From: DATJOJ01 sp035507035
GTDB taxonomy: Bacteria > Acidobacteriota > Terriglobia > Terriglobales > Acidobacteriaceae
Direction of reading: 5' to 3'
Assembly (NCBI GenBank): GCA_035507035.1
Contig: DATJOJ010000006.1
Span: 1 to 54,541 of the forward strand
Length of the DNA stretch: 54,541 bases
Positions 35,099-44,091 of this stretch are shown in pieces (the first letter of the stretch is position 1; each line of letters starts with the position of its first letter). Both the position numbers and the translations under genes were made by a program. The notes beneath the pieces are model-generated. The model saw only the letters and a program-made list of their open reading frames with translations, searched no databases and was not told the origin of the DNA.

Positions 35099-36616
35099 TT
35101 ACGGCTGAGCTCCAATCTCAAAATTCAAGGTGGAAAGCGTAAGCCGGTACTGATACTGCGCATTCACATACCCGATGGCCGCGTCGGCCTGCTGCAATTG
35201 CGCCTGGCTGAGTTCCACGATTGAACCCAAGCCAAGCTGATAACGGCTCTGAGCGAGGTTAAGTCCCAAGTCGGCTTCCTTAGCAAGTTCAGCTGCGACG
35301 CCGACTCGTTGAAATGCGGTGCCGGCTGACAACCATGCGGTGCGAACGTCGCGCACAACTGCATCACGCAAATCACGCGTGGTTTCGGCTGCCGCTTTTG
35401 CGCGATAGTTGGCTTCGGAAGATTCCGCCGTGAATAGGAAGCCATTAAAAATTGGCACACTCATATTCACGCCCACCGCACCGTACCAGCTGGAAATAAA
35501 GTAATTAGGAAAACAACCATCGGTGCAGTCCGGCCGGACGGGAGTGTACCCGGCAATACCAAGAGCTCCGATGGTCGGATATAGCTGGTCGTGCTGCGCC
35601 CTCTGGAACTTGTGGGCCGCCTGCTGGTTGTAGCTTAAGGCTTGCAAATCTGGCCGTTGCTTGAGCGCGAGATCAGTGAGGACGTCAACATCCGGCGGCG
35701 GAGCCGGCAGCTCTTCATTTTCTTCCACCAATTGGTACTGAATCTGTTTATCGAAGCCGAGAACCGCGGTGAGCGCGGCGATGGTCGCGTCGACATTGTT
35801 TTGCGCGTCCAACTGCAACAGCTTTGCCTGAGAAAGGTTGACTTGGGCAAAGGCCAGGTCCAACGTAGATTTCAGTTTGTTCTTGGTCAATTCATCAACC
35901 TGATGTTCGACCGATTGCCTAGTTGTCACGGTTTGCTGCGCCACTTTGAGTAATGCTTGCGCTTGAAGCGCGTTGTAAAAAGCCTGGTCGGTAGCCAGAA
36001 CGATGTCTTCGGTTGTTGCCAGGGCGTTCGCATTCTGCGCTTTTTCTCGCAGCTTGGAAGCAGACATCAGATTCGCGGTTCGTCCGAAGTCGGTAATCAA
36101 TTGACTGAGCGTGACACCGGTTCCGGCATGCTCCAGCACGCGAGATGCGGTGAGTGCGCCTGCGCCGATGCGGCTGCCCTCTTCGGCATCGACAGCAGTG
36201 ACCGCACCATTAAAGTTGGGTAGAGCCGCGGATCTTGTTTCGCGATAAACCTGGTGCTCCGCCAAGGCAAGCAAACGGCCCACGCTCACCCGCGGATTGT
36301 TCTTGATGGCCAGTTGCTCAGCCTGAGTGCGGGTTAAGCGCATGACGCCTGCAGAAGGTTGATTTGTTTGCGAAGATTGAGCATCCGCCGTGGCCGGCGT
36401 CTGGGGTGTGTTCTGCGGAGGGAACGAAGCCGCCAGCGCAACCCCGGCAACAGCAGGCGTCTCAAATTTTGGTTGCACCACTGCCGCGCTAGGCGCCGGC
36501 GGATAAGCCTGCTGAGCTTGCAGGGGCGAGGCGGCTTGCAGTAAAGCCAGCGCGGGGAAAATCACCCACCTAGAGAACGATAGAAAGAAAAATAGAAGTC
36601 TCGTTTTCCTAATCAT
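35099..36616 (-). CDS. TolC family outer-membrane efflux protein
   Basis: 505 aa outer-membrane channel subunit. A signal peptide is followed by a Pro/Ala/Gln-rich segment to about residue 90, then two OEP repeats with long heptad coils (LTRTQAEQLAIKNNPRVSVG; RPDLQALSYNQQAAHK; YQLGLGSIVELSQAQLQQAD). The trimer would form the exit duct of the RND system encoded just upstream on the same strand. The 61-base gap to the preceding small secreted gene is consistent with one operon. Confidence 0.92.
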   Translation of the reverse strand: MIRKTRLLFFFLSFSRWVIFPALALLQAASPLQAQQAYPPAPSAAVVQPKFETPAVAGVALAASFPPQNTPQTPATADAQSSQTNQPSAGVMRLTRTQAEQLAIKNNPRVSVGRLLALAEHQVYRETRSAALPNFNGAVTAVDAEEGSRIGAGALTASRVLEHAGTGVTLSQLITDFGRTANLMSASKLREKAQNANALATTEDIVLATDQAFYNALQAQALLKVAQQTVTTRQSVEHQVDELTKNKLKSTLDLAFAQVNLSQAKLLQLDAQNNVDATIAALTAVLGFDKQIQYQLVEENEELPAPPPDVDVLTDLALKQRPDLQALSYNQQAAHKFQRAQHDQLYPTIGALGIAGYTPVRPDCTDGCFPNYFISSWYGAVGVNMSVPIFNGFLFTAESSEANYRAKAAAETTRDLRDAVVRDVRTAWLSAGTAFQRVGVAAELAKEADLGLNLAQSRYQLGLGSIVELSQAQLQQADAAIGYVNAQYQYRLTLSTLNFEIGAQP

Positions 36617-36677
36617 GAGATTGCCTTTCGTCGGCTCGAACGAGCGGAATGCTCATTCCTGGCTCGAGTCGTCAGCG

Positions 36678-37121
36678 TCAGCGGTTTGTGCCACAAACAT
36701 TGGTGCGATGAACAATCCCCATTCGCAAATCCGGATGGTCCGGAAGTTCGAAATACATCACATGCTTGGTCAGGCGAACGGAAACGGACTTGTCATCCGT
36801 AAACGCCGACGGCAAATAGTTAAAGGGGGTCAAATAACGGCCGACATAGATAGTGCAAGCGGAGCGAATAGAAACCTCAAAACTGTAATAGCTAGTCGAA
36901 AGCGGCGCATCAGATGGATTGCTGCCACCCATCGTGTATTCGGGGAACTGAGTTTTGTGTTTCTGCACCCGCACCACTGTCCCTCGCACGAACTCCGCGG
37001 AGTACGCTCGGGCTGCGGGGCTGAAGACGAGCCCCACCAGAACTGCTGTCAGCCCCCTAGCAAGCAATCGTGCTCTGCGATCGAACCGCATTGAGGGCAA
37101 TCGTGGATGTAGCAGCTTCAT
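36678..37121 (-). CDS. Small secreted hypothetical protein in the efflux operon
   Basis: 147 aa protein that I cannot assign. A signal peptide ends near ARAYSA (about residue 41); a shorter start at ATG 37091 is possible. The mature part is beta-rich (FVRGTVVRVQKHKTQFPEYT, then YYSFEVSIRSACTIYVGRYL, then HVMYFELPDHPDLRM). Its ATG overlaps the RND pump stop codon (ATGA at 37118-37121), so its expression is locked to the pump and TolC. This position suggests a periplasmic accessory of the complex, which is inference. Confidence 0.75.
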   Translation of the reverse strand: MKLLHPRLPSMRFDRRARLLARGLTAVLVGLVFSPAARAYSAEFVRGTVVRVQKHKTQFPEYTMGGSNPSDAPLSTSYYSFEVSIRSACTIYVGRYLTPFNYLPSAFTDDKSVSVRLTKHVMYFELPDHPDLRMGIVHRTNVCGTNR

Positions 37122-40100
37122 TTTTCCGATTCCGCCGGCAGCGCTTCTTCTTTCCGGTTCTTCTTTCCATACACCAATACATAAGCCGCCGGCACGATGA
37201 AGATCGTCAACAAGACTGACGACGTAAGCCCGCCGATGATGGCGCGAGCCATCGGAGTGTATTGCTCGGCGCCGGTCCCGAGTTTCAACGCCATCGGGAT
37301 CATGCCGATAATCGTTGCCAGGGAGGTCATCAAAATCGGCCGCAAGCGCACCCGGCAGGCTGTGATGGCTGCGTTCATGGTCGACAGTCCTTGCTGCTCT
37401 AGATTGTGAGCAAAGTCGACGATCAAAATGCTGTTTGAATCGGCGATGCCCACCAGCATCAGCACGCCCATCAACGACATCACGTTTAGGGTGCTGTGCG
37501 TCAGGGGAAGGATAATCAGCACGCCCACAAATCCCATGGGGATGGCCAACATGATTAAAAAGGGATCGACGAACGACTTGAATTGTGCGGTCAGGATCAG
37601 GAAGAGCAGGAGGAATGAAATCAGGAAGCCGAGCCCGAAGCTCTTAAACGATGCTTCCATGCCCTGCACCATGCCACGCAGATTGACTCGCACATTGCCC
37701 GGCATGTTTGTCGTCGCAATAATGTGGCGGATCGAGTCGGTGACTCGTCCCAGGTCTTCGCCGGCAGGAGTTACGTAAACGTCAATGACTCGCTGGATCT
37801 GGTAATGATCCACCTCGGTTGGGGTTTCGATCTGTCTGACATTGACGACATTATTAAGAACTGTGATCGGCCGGCTCTTCCCACCAATGCACGCCCAGGG
37901 AGGCTGTCCACTGCCGGGGTGGGGTGGGCCGGATGGGCCGCAACTCATGTTTCCGTCATCACCAGGGTCGCGCAGGGGAACCTGTCCAAGATCGGCCACA
38001 TTATGCACCGCGGCTTGGCCGTGTTCGAAGTATTGAACGGTCAGGTAGTAATCGTTTCCAGTCTTGCGATCGACCCAGTAATTGGGAGCGATTTGGTAAT
38101 TGGAGTTGAGAGCAGTGATGACGTTATTGATGACGTCTTTCTGGGTGAGCCCCATTTCACCGGCATGGACGCGATCGACGTCTAGGCGCAGCGCCGGATA
38201 GTTCATATCTTGCGGGATATAAATCTCTCCGACGCCCTTCACCCCTCGAATCTGATTGGCGAGGTTCTCAGCAATACCGTAAATCTGGTTGAGGTCCGGG
38301 CTGCTGACCTGCACATCGATGGGCGCGGGCATACCCGTATTCAATATGGCATCGACCATCGAGCCGCTGGAAAAGAAAGTGCGAATGTCGGGAAACTGCT
38401 TTGCCATGCGCTGCTGGACGCGGTCCATATACTCGAAACTGCTCAAGTGGTGCGGTTCGTTGAGAGCCACCTGCACCGTCGCCGTATACGGCCCGGCATT
38501 GGTGGTATACAACGCGGAGAAGTCGGGGACGACTCCGATGTTCGAGACGATGCGTTTCAGGTCGCCGGGTTCTACCGAGCGCCGGATTAAATCTTCCACT
38601 TTAGCGACATACGCGTCGCTCACTTCGATGCGGGTCCCGGTGGGGACCTTCATGTTGATGGTGAACTGGCCAGCGTCAGTTTTGGGGAAGAATGCGAGGC
38701 CCAAGAGGGGATAGATCAAGAGGCTTGCCACGAAAACACCGCTCAGAGCAATCACGGTCAGGCCGGGACGCTGCAGTGCGCGCCGCACCCAATATTCATA
38801 AAAATCTAAAATCTTGTTGAACATTCGGTTGAAGCGGGTGTTGAACCGGTCCATCCACGACTGATTTGCCGGAGCCGGGTGCTCGATGGAGTACTCCGGT
38901 TCTGTATGTTCATCGTGAGTTTCGCCTTTATGGTCGGCTGCGTGGGGCACTGCCTTCAAAAAGCGGGAACAGAACAGCGGAATCACAGTCATGGCGACAA
39001 CGAACGAAGCTAGCAGCGACAGGCAGAACGCCAGAGCTAAGGCCGAGAAAAGAAACTTGGCCACGCCGTAAAGAAAGACCACTGGGAAGAAGTCGACCAC
39101 GTCCACCAGCGTGGCGGCCAATACCGCCAGATTTACTTCTGCGCCGCCGACCTCGGCGGCCACCATTGGCGCGGCTCCCATCTCCAAATGTCGATAGATG
39201 TTTTCCAGCGAGATGACGGAATTATCGATAACGCGGGAAAAAGCCAGCGCCATGCCGCCCAGGATCATCGTGTTAACCGTGCTGCCCATTAACGCCAGCA
39301 CCACAAACGCTGCTAATGCGGACAAGGGAATCGAAAGCAGTACCGCCGATGTTGCGCGGAAACTCCCCAAAAAAATCAGAATCATCAAGCTGGTGAGAAT
39401 CAATCCCAAAGCGCCTTCGTGCAGCACGGTGTGGATGGCTTCTTTCACATACACCGATTGATCGAACACGATGCTGGTCTTCATTTGTTTGGGAATGTCA
39501 TAGAGGTGCTTGATGAGCTGCCGAACGCCATCCACTACGGCAATCGTGTTTGTGTCGCCCCCTTGCTTCATGATGGGGATATACACCGACTTCTGCCCAT
39601 CAATTCGGACCTCGTTGTATTGGATCTGATTCGCGTCCTCCGCTTTTCCGACATCGTTCACCGTTACCCAAGAGTGCCCGCGGACTTTCAATGGAAGGTC
39701 CCCCAACTGGTTCATGTTGTCGACGAGACTGTTGGAATACACGAAATAGTCATACGGTCCCATCTTCACGTCGCCGGCAGGAAGAATGAGGTTGGAGTCG
39801 TTGACTGCTCCCACCACATCCATCAGGCTGAGCTGCCGCGACAGAAGTTTGTAGGGGTCCACGTAAACCATGATCTGCCGGTACTTGCCGCCGAACGGGA
39901 TGGGAATCGTAGCGCCCGGCACAACGGCAATCTGGTTACGAATCTGGAATTGAGCGTAGTCGTGCAGTTGAGTTTCGTTGAGGCCTTCTCCTTTCACGGT
40001 TACCAGCGCCACCGGCAAGCTGGAAGCGTCGAATTTTAGAACGACCGGAGGAAGTGTCCCCGGCGGTAGGCGTTTCAGATCGGCAAGGGCCAGGTTGGAA

Positions 40101-40417
40101 AGTTCACTGACATCGGTGTCCGCATTTGTTCCCGGCTGGAAGTACACCTTAATGATGCTGACGCCGAGAAGCGAGCGGGACTCCATGTGATCCACACCGG
40201 CCGCCAGCGTAAAGAAACGCTCCAGGGGATCGGTGATGTCGTACTCGATATCATTGGGCGGCATGCCGGAGTAAAAGGTCGCCACAACCGCTTCCGGCAG
40301 GTTGATCGGGGGAAATAGGTCGACCGGCATGCGCGTCAAGCTGGTGACGCCGATCACCAGCAAGGTCAGGCAAATTACGACAATGAAGTACGGATTTCGA
40401 ATTGAAAATCCTGGCAT
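37118..40417 (-). CDS. RND-family efflux pump permease (AcrB-like)
   Basis: Inner-membrane proton-driven exporter of 1,099 aa with the RND layout: helix 1 near residues 11-28, a porter domain, a helix bundle about 335-500, helix 7 near 550, a second porter domain and a second bundle about 905-1080. Helix 4 has VIDNSVISLENIYRH and helix 10 GIADSNSILIVDFAHN, the D-N / S-N pattern of the less-studied HAE-type subgroup in place of the AcrB DD/K relay. Two oddities are a long charged cytoplasmic loop (KGETHDEHTEPEYSIEHPAP) and a Gly/Pro/Cys-rich insertion near residues 815-850. It is encoded between its adaptor and TolC partner. Confidence 0.95.
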   Translation of the reverse strand: MPGFSIRNPYFIVVICLTLLVIGVTSLTRMPVDLFPPINLPEAVVATFYSGMPPNDIEYDITDPLERFFTLAAGVDHMESRSLLGVSIIKVYFQPGTNADTDVSELSNLALADLKRLPPGTLPPVVLKFDASSLPVALVTVKGEGLNETQLHDYAQFQIRNQIAVVPGATIPIPFGGKYRQIMVYVDPYKLLSRQLSLMDVVGAVNDSNLILPAGDVKMGPYDYFVYSNSLVDNMNQLGDLPLKVRGHSWVTVNDVGKAEDANQIQYNEVRIDGQKSVYIPIMKQGGDTNTIAVVDGVRQLIKHLYDIPKQMKTSIVFDQSVYVKEAIHTVLHEGALGLILTSLMILIFLGSFRATSAVLLSIPLSALAAFVVLALMGSTVNTMILGGMALAFSRVIDNSVISLENIYRHLEMGAAPMVAAEVGGAEVNLAVLAATLVDVVDFFPVVFLYGVAKFLFSALALAFCLSLLASFVVAMTVIPLFCSRFLKAVPHAADHKGETHDEHTEPEYSIEHPAPANQSWMDRFNTRFNRMFNKILDFYEYWVRRALQRPGLTVIALSGVFVASLLIYPLLGLAFFPKTDAGQFTINMKVPTGTRIEVSDAYVAKVEDLIRRSVEPGDLKRIVSNIGVVPDFSALYTTNAGPYTATVQVALNEPHHLSSFEYMDRVQQRMAKQFPDIRTFFSSGSMVDAILNTGMPAPIDVQVSSPDLNQIYGIAENLANQIRGVKGVGEIYIPQDMNYPALRLDVDRVHAGEMGLTQKDVINNVITALNSNYQIAPNYWVDRKTGNDYYLTVQYFEHGQAAVHNVADLGQVPLRDPGDDGNMSCGPSGPPHPGSGQPPWACIGGKSRPITVLNNVVNVRQIETPTEVDHYQIQRVIDVYVTPAGEDLGRVTDSIRHIIATTNMPGNVRVNLRGMVQGMEASFKSFGLGFLISFLLLFLILTAQFKSFVDPFLIMLAIPMGFVGVLIILPLTHSTLNVMSLMGVLMLVGIADSNSILIVDFAHNLEQQGLSTMNAAITACRVRLRPILMTSLATIIGMIPMALKLGTGAEQYTPMARAIIGGLTSSVLLTIFIVPAAYVLVYGKKNRKEEALPAESEK

Positions 40418-40469
40418 AAACTTTTATCCAATCAGAGAGATTTCGGGTTTCGGCACCAATCCGAATCGC

Positions 40470-41747
40470 TCACTGGGCTGGCTCGTGATACTCAAGCACG
40501 GCGACTGCTTGGGAATGAACTTTCTGACCGGGTCTGAGCCCACTGCGATCGCTCACCACCACCTGCTGTCCTTCGGTTAGTCCGGAGAGGATTTCTGCGT
40601 CGGTGCTGGTCTGGAGTCCGACCTCTACGGTATGGTCTTCGACTTGGCCATCAGAATTGACCACAAAAACCGTGGTCTTGTCGTGCTCGTGATTCAGGGC
40701 CTGCACCGGCACAGAAGGAACGTCTACTTTTCGGTCGAGTGCCAATTCGGCTTCCGCGTACAAACCCGGCAGCAAAAGTCGCTCCGGATTGGGGACGTCC
40801 ACCTCCGTGTGCATGGTGCGTGTGTCCGCTCTCACGTCCACCGAAAACCGGGCAACCTTCCCCGGGAAGGTTCGGTTCAGCGAAGGCACGCGAACATCGA
40901 CAGGGTCTCCGACTCGGATGTAGCGCACGTATGATTCCGGAATCGGAATGACCAGGCGAAACAGATCGTCTTGCGACAGACGCACTAGCGGCATGGCCTG
41001 CGTACTGGAACCCGTCCCCATCTGCATCAGGGTTCCGAGGTTTGCGTAACGTTCCGTGACTACACCAGAAAAGGGCGCGGTAATCCTGGAATAATCAAAC
41101 AAGCTTTGATCGTGAGCCAACTTCGCTTGGGCGGCAACGAGTTGGCTCTGGGCCGCGGAAAGGGCTGCTTCGCCGGCATCGACTTGAGAGGCTGCTGCTA
41201 AATCCTTGCCTTGGGCGTCATCGACTTCTTGTTGTGCCACGATACCGGGTTGGGTTTCGAAAACGCTGTTCAGGCGCGTGAATTCCAAATGCAGAGCCTT
41301 ATATTGAGCTTGATACCGTTTCAGTTCGTGATCAGCCCGCACCACTTGGTCGGAGTAGCTCTTGATTTGTGCCCGGTCTTCGTCGATCTGAGCAACCAGC
41401 TCCGGGATCTCCAGGGTCGCCATGATCTGCCCGGCTTTGACGTGAGTTCCGTAATCGACGAACAACTTCTGCACGTAACCAGATTCCTTGGCGTAGACAT
41501 CAATCTCCTGGAATGGCACCAGTTCGGAGGACAGAGTCAGCTTGCGTCCGAGCGTCTTCTTGGTTACGCTCACCACTCCAACCGTGATGGGCTGAGTGTT
41601 AGCTTCAACTTGGTTTCGGCTGCCAGTGCAGGAAGACAGTCCGACCGCCAATCCAGCCGTTAGAACGGCTAGCGTGCCAGCTAAAGCCATTTTGCGTTTG
41701 CTTCCGTGCAAATGAAGTCGCTTGTGAATTTTCTTGTCAAAGTTCAT
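40470..41747 (-). CDS. RND efflux periplasmic adaptor (membrane-fusion protein), lipoprotein
   Basis: Links the RND pump to TolC. ATG 41747 gives 425 aa; the frame extends to TTG 41795 but adds no recognisable sequence. The signal contains LAVGLSSC, a lipobox. The usual HlyD/MacA order follows: lipoyl half (VYAKESGYVQKLFVDYGTHV), a long helical hairpin, second lipoyl half (YSRITAPFSGVVTERYANLG), beta-barrel (VGDPVDVRVPSLNRTFPGKV) and membrane-proximal domain. It is 52 bases upstream of the pump gene in the same operon. Confidence 0.93.
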   Translation of the reverse strand: MNFDKKIHKRLHLHGSKRKMALAGTLAVLTAGLAVGLSSCTGSRNQVEANTQPITVGVVSVTKKTLGRKLTLSSELVPFQEIDVYAKESGYVQKLFVDYGTHVKAGQIMATLEIPELVAQIDEDRAQIKSYSDQVVRADHELKRYQAQYKALHLEFTRLNSVFETQPGIVAQQEVDDAQGKDLAAASQVDAGEAALSAAQSQLVAAQAKLAHDQSLFDYSRITAPFSGVVTERYANLGTLMQMGTGSSTQAMPLVRLSQDDLFRLVIPIPESYVRYIRVGDPVDVRVPSLNRTFPGKVARFSVDVRADTRTMHTEVDVPNPERLLLPGLYAEAELALDRKVDVPSVPVQALNHEHDKTTVFVVNSDGQVEDHTVEVGLQTSTDAEILSGLTEGQQVVVSDRSGLRPGQKVHSQAVAVLEYHEPAQ

Positions 41748-41791
41748 TGTTCCAACCCAACTTCCTCTGGCGGCGGCCAGACGATTTCGTG

Positions 41792-42490
41792 TCAAAATTG
41801 TTTGTTCATCAACTGCGATAGTTTCCCTACCGTAAATTCTTTGGATCGGCAGAAATCAATCACGGTCTTCTGGTTTTTCTGCAGCTGTGCGGCAACATCA
41901 GGAATTTGGGTAGCGATTTCACTGGGAATTCTTAGGACTCCGTGCCGGTCGCCGTGCAGCAGGGAACCAGGACTTATTTCGAGGCCGCCGATCTGAACGC
42001 TATGGCCAAAGTCGAAGATGTGAGAGTACGCATGAGAGACGGCGAGGCTTCCCGCAAACACGTTGAAACCGAATTCGCGAATACGGGGAAGCTCGCGAAC
42101 CGCGCCGTTCGTGACGTAACCAACACAACCCAATGCCTGGAGTATTGCCGTGTGCATATCTCCCAGAAATGCACCTCGTCCCGGGGGGGCGTCCACATCT
42201 TCCAGCACCACAATCCTCGGCGCGGGAACATTCAGAATGCTGTGCCACCAGTCGCCGCGCTCGTGATAAACGCGCCCGGCGATTGGCGGTTCGCCGCTGC
42301 GCATGCGGGCCGTCGCGGCATAACCAACCATGGGCGGAAAATCCTCGAACATGCAGTGGATGCGAGCGTCCGTGAAGCCCGTGTTTCGTAGCCTGACTTC
42401 AAAAGTCTCAACCGCATCCGACACCGTGCATGTATCCAGACGGCGGAGAGCTTCCAAATCGACGGCAGAGACAGGCGGTCCGGTGGTCAT
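41792..42490 (-). CDS. RraA-like family protein (demethylmenaquinone methyltransferase-like aldolase fold)
   Basis: 232 aa protein of the RraA/HMG-aldolase-like fold. ATG 42490 is favoured by GGGAGGGG at 42498-42505; the longer frame to 42580 is not supported. Conserved pieces are LRRLDTCTVSDAVETF, GYAATARMRSG, VVLEDVDAPPGRGAFLGDMH, and GYVTNGAVRELPRIREFGF with the catalytic Arg/Asp region, then GSLLHGDRHGVLRIP. It includes aldolases, hydrolases and RNase E inhibitors, so the reaction is open. It ends 44 bases before the adaptor gene on the same strand and may be co-transcribed with the efflux operon. Confidence 0.85.
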   Translation of the reverse strand: MTTGPPVSAVDLEALRRLDTCTVSDAVETFEVRLRNTGFTDARIHCMFEDFPPMVGYAATARMRSGEPPIAGRVYHERGDWWHSILNVPAPRIVVLEDVDAPPGRGAFLGDMHTAILQALGCVGYVTNGAVRELPRIREFGFNVFAGSLAVSHAYSHIFDFGHSVQIGGLEISPGSLLHGDRHGVLRIPSEIATQIPDVAAQLQKNQKTVIDFCRSKEFTVGKLSQLMNKQF

Positions 42491-42628
42491 CTTTTTTCCC
42501 CTCCCACGATTTTCCCGCGCTCGCGACGTAATTGCGCATTCGCCAGCCGAGAGCATCAAGCCTAAAGGCTGTTCCCGCACCCAACAGATGCCCGGGACAG
42601 TCCTAAGGGAAAAGCCTAATAGAAAAAA

Positions 42629-42973
42629 TTAGAGCAAGAAGGGCGACGATGGCGGAGGGCGGTTGTACCTGCTATCGTCGAAAAACTGAATAGTAAATCG
42701 CGACTCGGACGGAGCTACGCGAGGATAGAAAGTGACGTGCTCCACATATTCGGAAACCTGTACGGGAGCTGCCCATTGCACTGCATCCCGGTTGAGACGC
42801 TGATGTTGCGGCTGGACCAGGCAGCGGGAAACCGACTTGACCGCAGGCGTTTGCGAAGTTATGGGAACCACAAAGCGAGTCGCCAGACTAACGGCTAACG
42901 AGACGGTGGCAACCAGAATTAACAGGTTATGCCACTGGCGCCCGTCAGGGCCACGATGTCCTAGAGATTGCAT
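42629..42973 (-). CDS. Hypothetical membrane-anchored protein
   Basis: Unrecognised. From ATG 42973 it encodes 114 aa with one membrane helix (WHNLLILVATVSLAVSLATRF, about residues 14-33) and an outer tail containing YVEHVTFYPRVAPSESRFTI and ending in a Pro/Ser-rich PPPSSPFLL. The frame remains open upstream to 43138, but that extension lacks family character and would overlap the divergent gene's start. No clear ribosome binding site precedes 42973. It precedes the RraA-like gene on the same strand with a gap of about 140 bases. Confidence 0.55.
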   Translation of the reverse strand: MQSLGHRGPDGRQWHNLLILVATVSLAVSLATRFVVPITSQTPAVKSVSRCLVQPQHQRLNRDAVQWAAPVQVSEYVEHVTFYPRVAPSESRFTIQFFDDSRYNRPPPSSPFLL

Positions 42974-43136
42974 CTGTGGAAAGCGTCTGCTTTGCTGGGG
43001 GTGATTATACAATACCGGTAATATCCTGGAGATAACCTCAGTAATTACGCTTCGGTCCAACACTACTTGGATACGCCAAGCTACGGCGATGGTTGTACTT
43101 GAATCCGCCATAGGATGAAAAAAGAGGTAACCAACC

Positions 43137-43457
43137 ATGACAAATCTACGAATCGCCGCTCTCCTGGTCGTTCTCGCCCATTAGCTCGTCGCCATGGTGC
43201 ATTTATTCCTGGCGGCGGCGATCCTTCCAGCGCCGAATGACAAAGTCAGTTGGCTGGCGATCGTTCTGATCACCTCTGGTCATTTACTCGTGTCCGCTGT
43301 GTTATGGAAGATCAGCAACAAGCTTACGGGATTGGTCGCGCTGGTTTTCTTCTTGGCTGCGTTAAGTGCCGATCTCTATGAACATTTTCTGCACGCGTCT
43401 GCAAAGATGCCCGCCGTTTTTCTGCAGGCGCAGAACTCAGAGGGATTCTCAGTGTAA
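43137..43457 (+). pseudogene. Small membrane protein gene interrupted by an in-frame amber codon
   Basis: ATG 43137 has AGAGGT at a suitable distance upstream and opens MTNLRIAALLVVLAH, then an in-frame TAG at 43182-43184, and the frame continues LVAMVHLFLAAAILPAPNDK to a stop at 43457. Across the stop the sequence reads as one membrane helix, so a CAG to TAG change is likely. Restart at ATG 43194 could still give 87 aa with three hydrophobic segments (IVLITSGHLLVSAVLW; LVALVFFLAALSADLYEHF). I do not recognise the family. Its 3' end overlaps the convergent PilZ-like gene by nine bases. Confidence 0.6.
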
Positions 43458-43949
43458 ACGGGACTTATCGCCGGCCGGGAACGAGATACCCCAGAAGCCG
43501 CTTGCTCTCTCGTTCTGTTCGACCAGCTCGATGCCGTAGGACGAGGTTCTTTGCGTGGCGCTCAACTGTGAGACGACACGGGCAAAAACCTCAATGCCAC
43601 GCTTATTTCGCAGGTTGATGACAGTGCCAACTAGAAGCTCACGGCTCAGCTGGACAGCGGCTCCGTGCTTATTCAGGTTTGTGGCCCTCGCCGGCATCGC
43701 AAAATGGCACTTTAGGCGGTCCTCTCCTGACAGCATCACTGATGCACTGAGCAACAACCGACTGGTCCGGCGTTTGCCCGTCTGACTGCGATTAGCGCTC
43801 GGAGCAGGCATCGGAAGGGAACAAGAAGAGCTCGGCTGCCGCGGGGGATGCTTCAGTTCCATGAGAGCATTAGACGGAAGGTCCCGGCCGGCCGCAATGT
43901 AACCTAAGGCCGACTGCAACGTTCTAGTGCCCGATGTACTAGCGGCCAC
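43449..43949 (-). CDS. PilZ-like domain protein
   Basis: 166 aa from GTG 43949, or 137 aa from ATG 43862. The N-terminal half is Ser/Pro-rich and probably unstructured. The C-terminal half (about 58-160) looks like a PilZ beta-barrel: KRRTSRLLLSASVMLSG, CHFAMPARATNLNKHGAAVQ, and FARVVSQL through SYGIELVE. PilZ domains bind cyclic di-GMP through RxxxR and D/NxSxxG; here the motifs are weak (RRTSR and NLNKHG), so binding is uncertain. It neighbours the tRNA-flanked island, just outside its left repeat. Confidence 0.65.
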   Translation of the reverse strand: MAASTSGTRTLQSALGYIAAGRDLPSNALMELKHPPRQPSSSCSLPMPAPSANRSQTGKRRTSRLLLSASVMLSGEDRLKCHFAMPARATNLNKHGAAVQLSRELLVGTVINLRNKRGIEVFARVVSQLSATQRTSSYGIELVEQNERASGFWGISFPAGDKSRLH

Positions 43950-44046
43950 AGTGCATAGGAAACCGGCCTAATCATGACCTGTCCTCCGGTACGCTGTCAC
44001 GAAGCGGGAGCTGCGGGCGAAATCCCGAGCACGCGGGATCTATAAA

Positions 44047-44091
44047 AATGGTGCGCCCTGAGAGATTCGAACTCCCGACCTTCTGGTTCGT
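44047..44091. repeat. Left direct repeat: duplicated 3' half of tRNA-Arg (att-like site)
   Basis: 45 bases identical to 46898-46942, in the same orientation. It corresponds on the minus strand to the tRNA from the anticodon ACG through the T-arm, acceptor end and encoded CCA. No 5' half is present, so it is not a tRNA gene. It is the expected distal attachment-site copy left by integration into the tRNA. Confidence 0.85.

Noticed and set aside
37118..40417. Broken proton relay in the RND pump (IDNS and ADSN in place of the AcrB DD and K)
   Set aside because: This D-N / S-N pattern is usual in a large subgroup of RND permeases, so it is not evidence of inactivity.
44047..44091. A second tRNA gene
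   Set aside because: Only the 3' half from the anticodon onward is present; the bases where the 5' half should be do not form a D-arm or acceptor stem.
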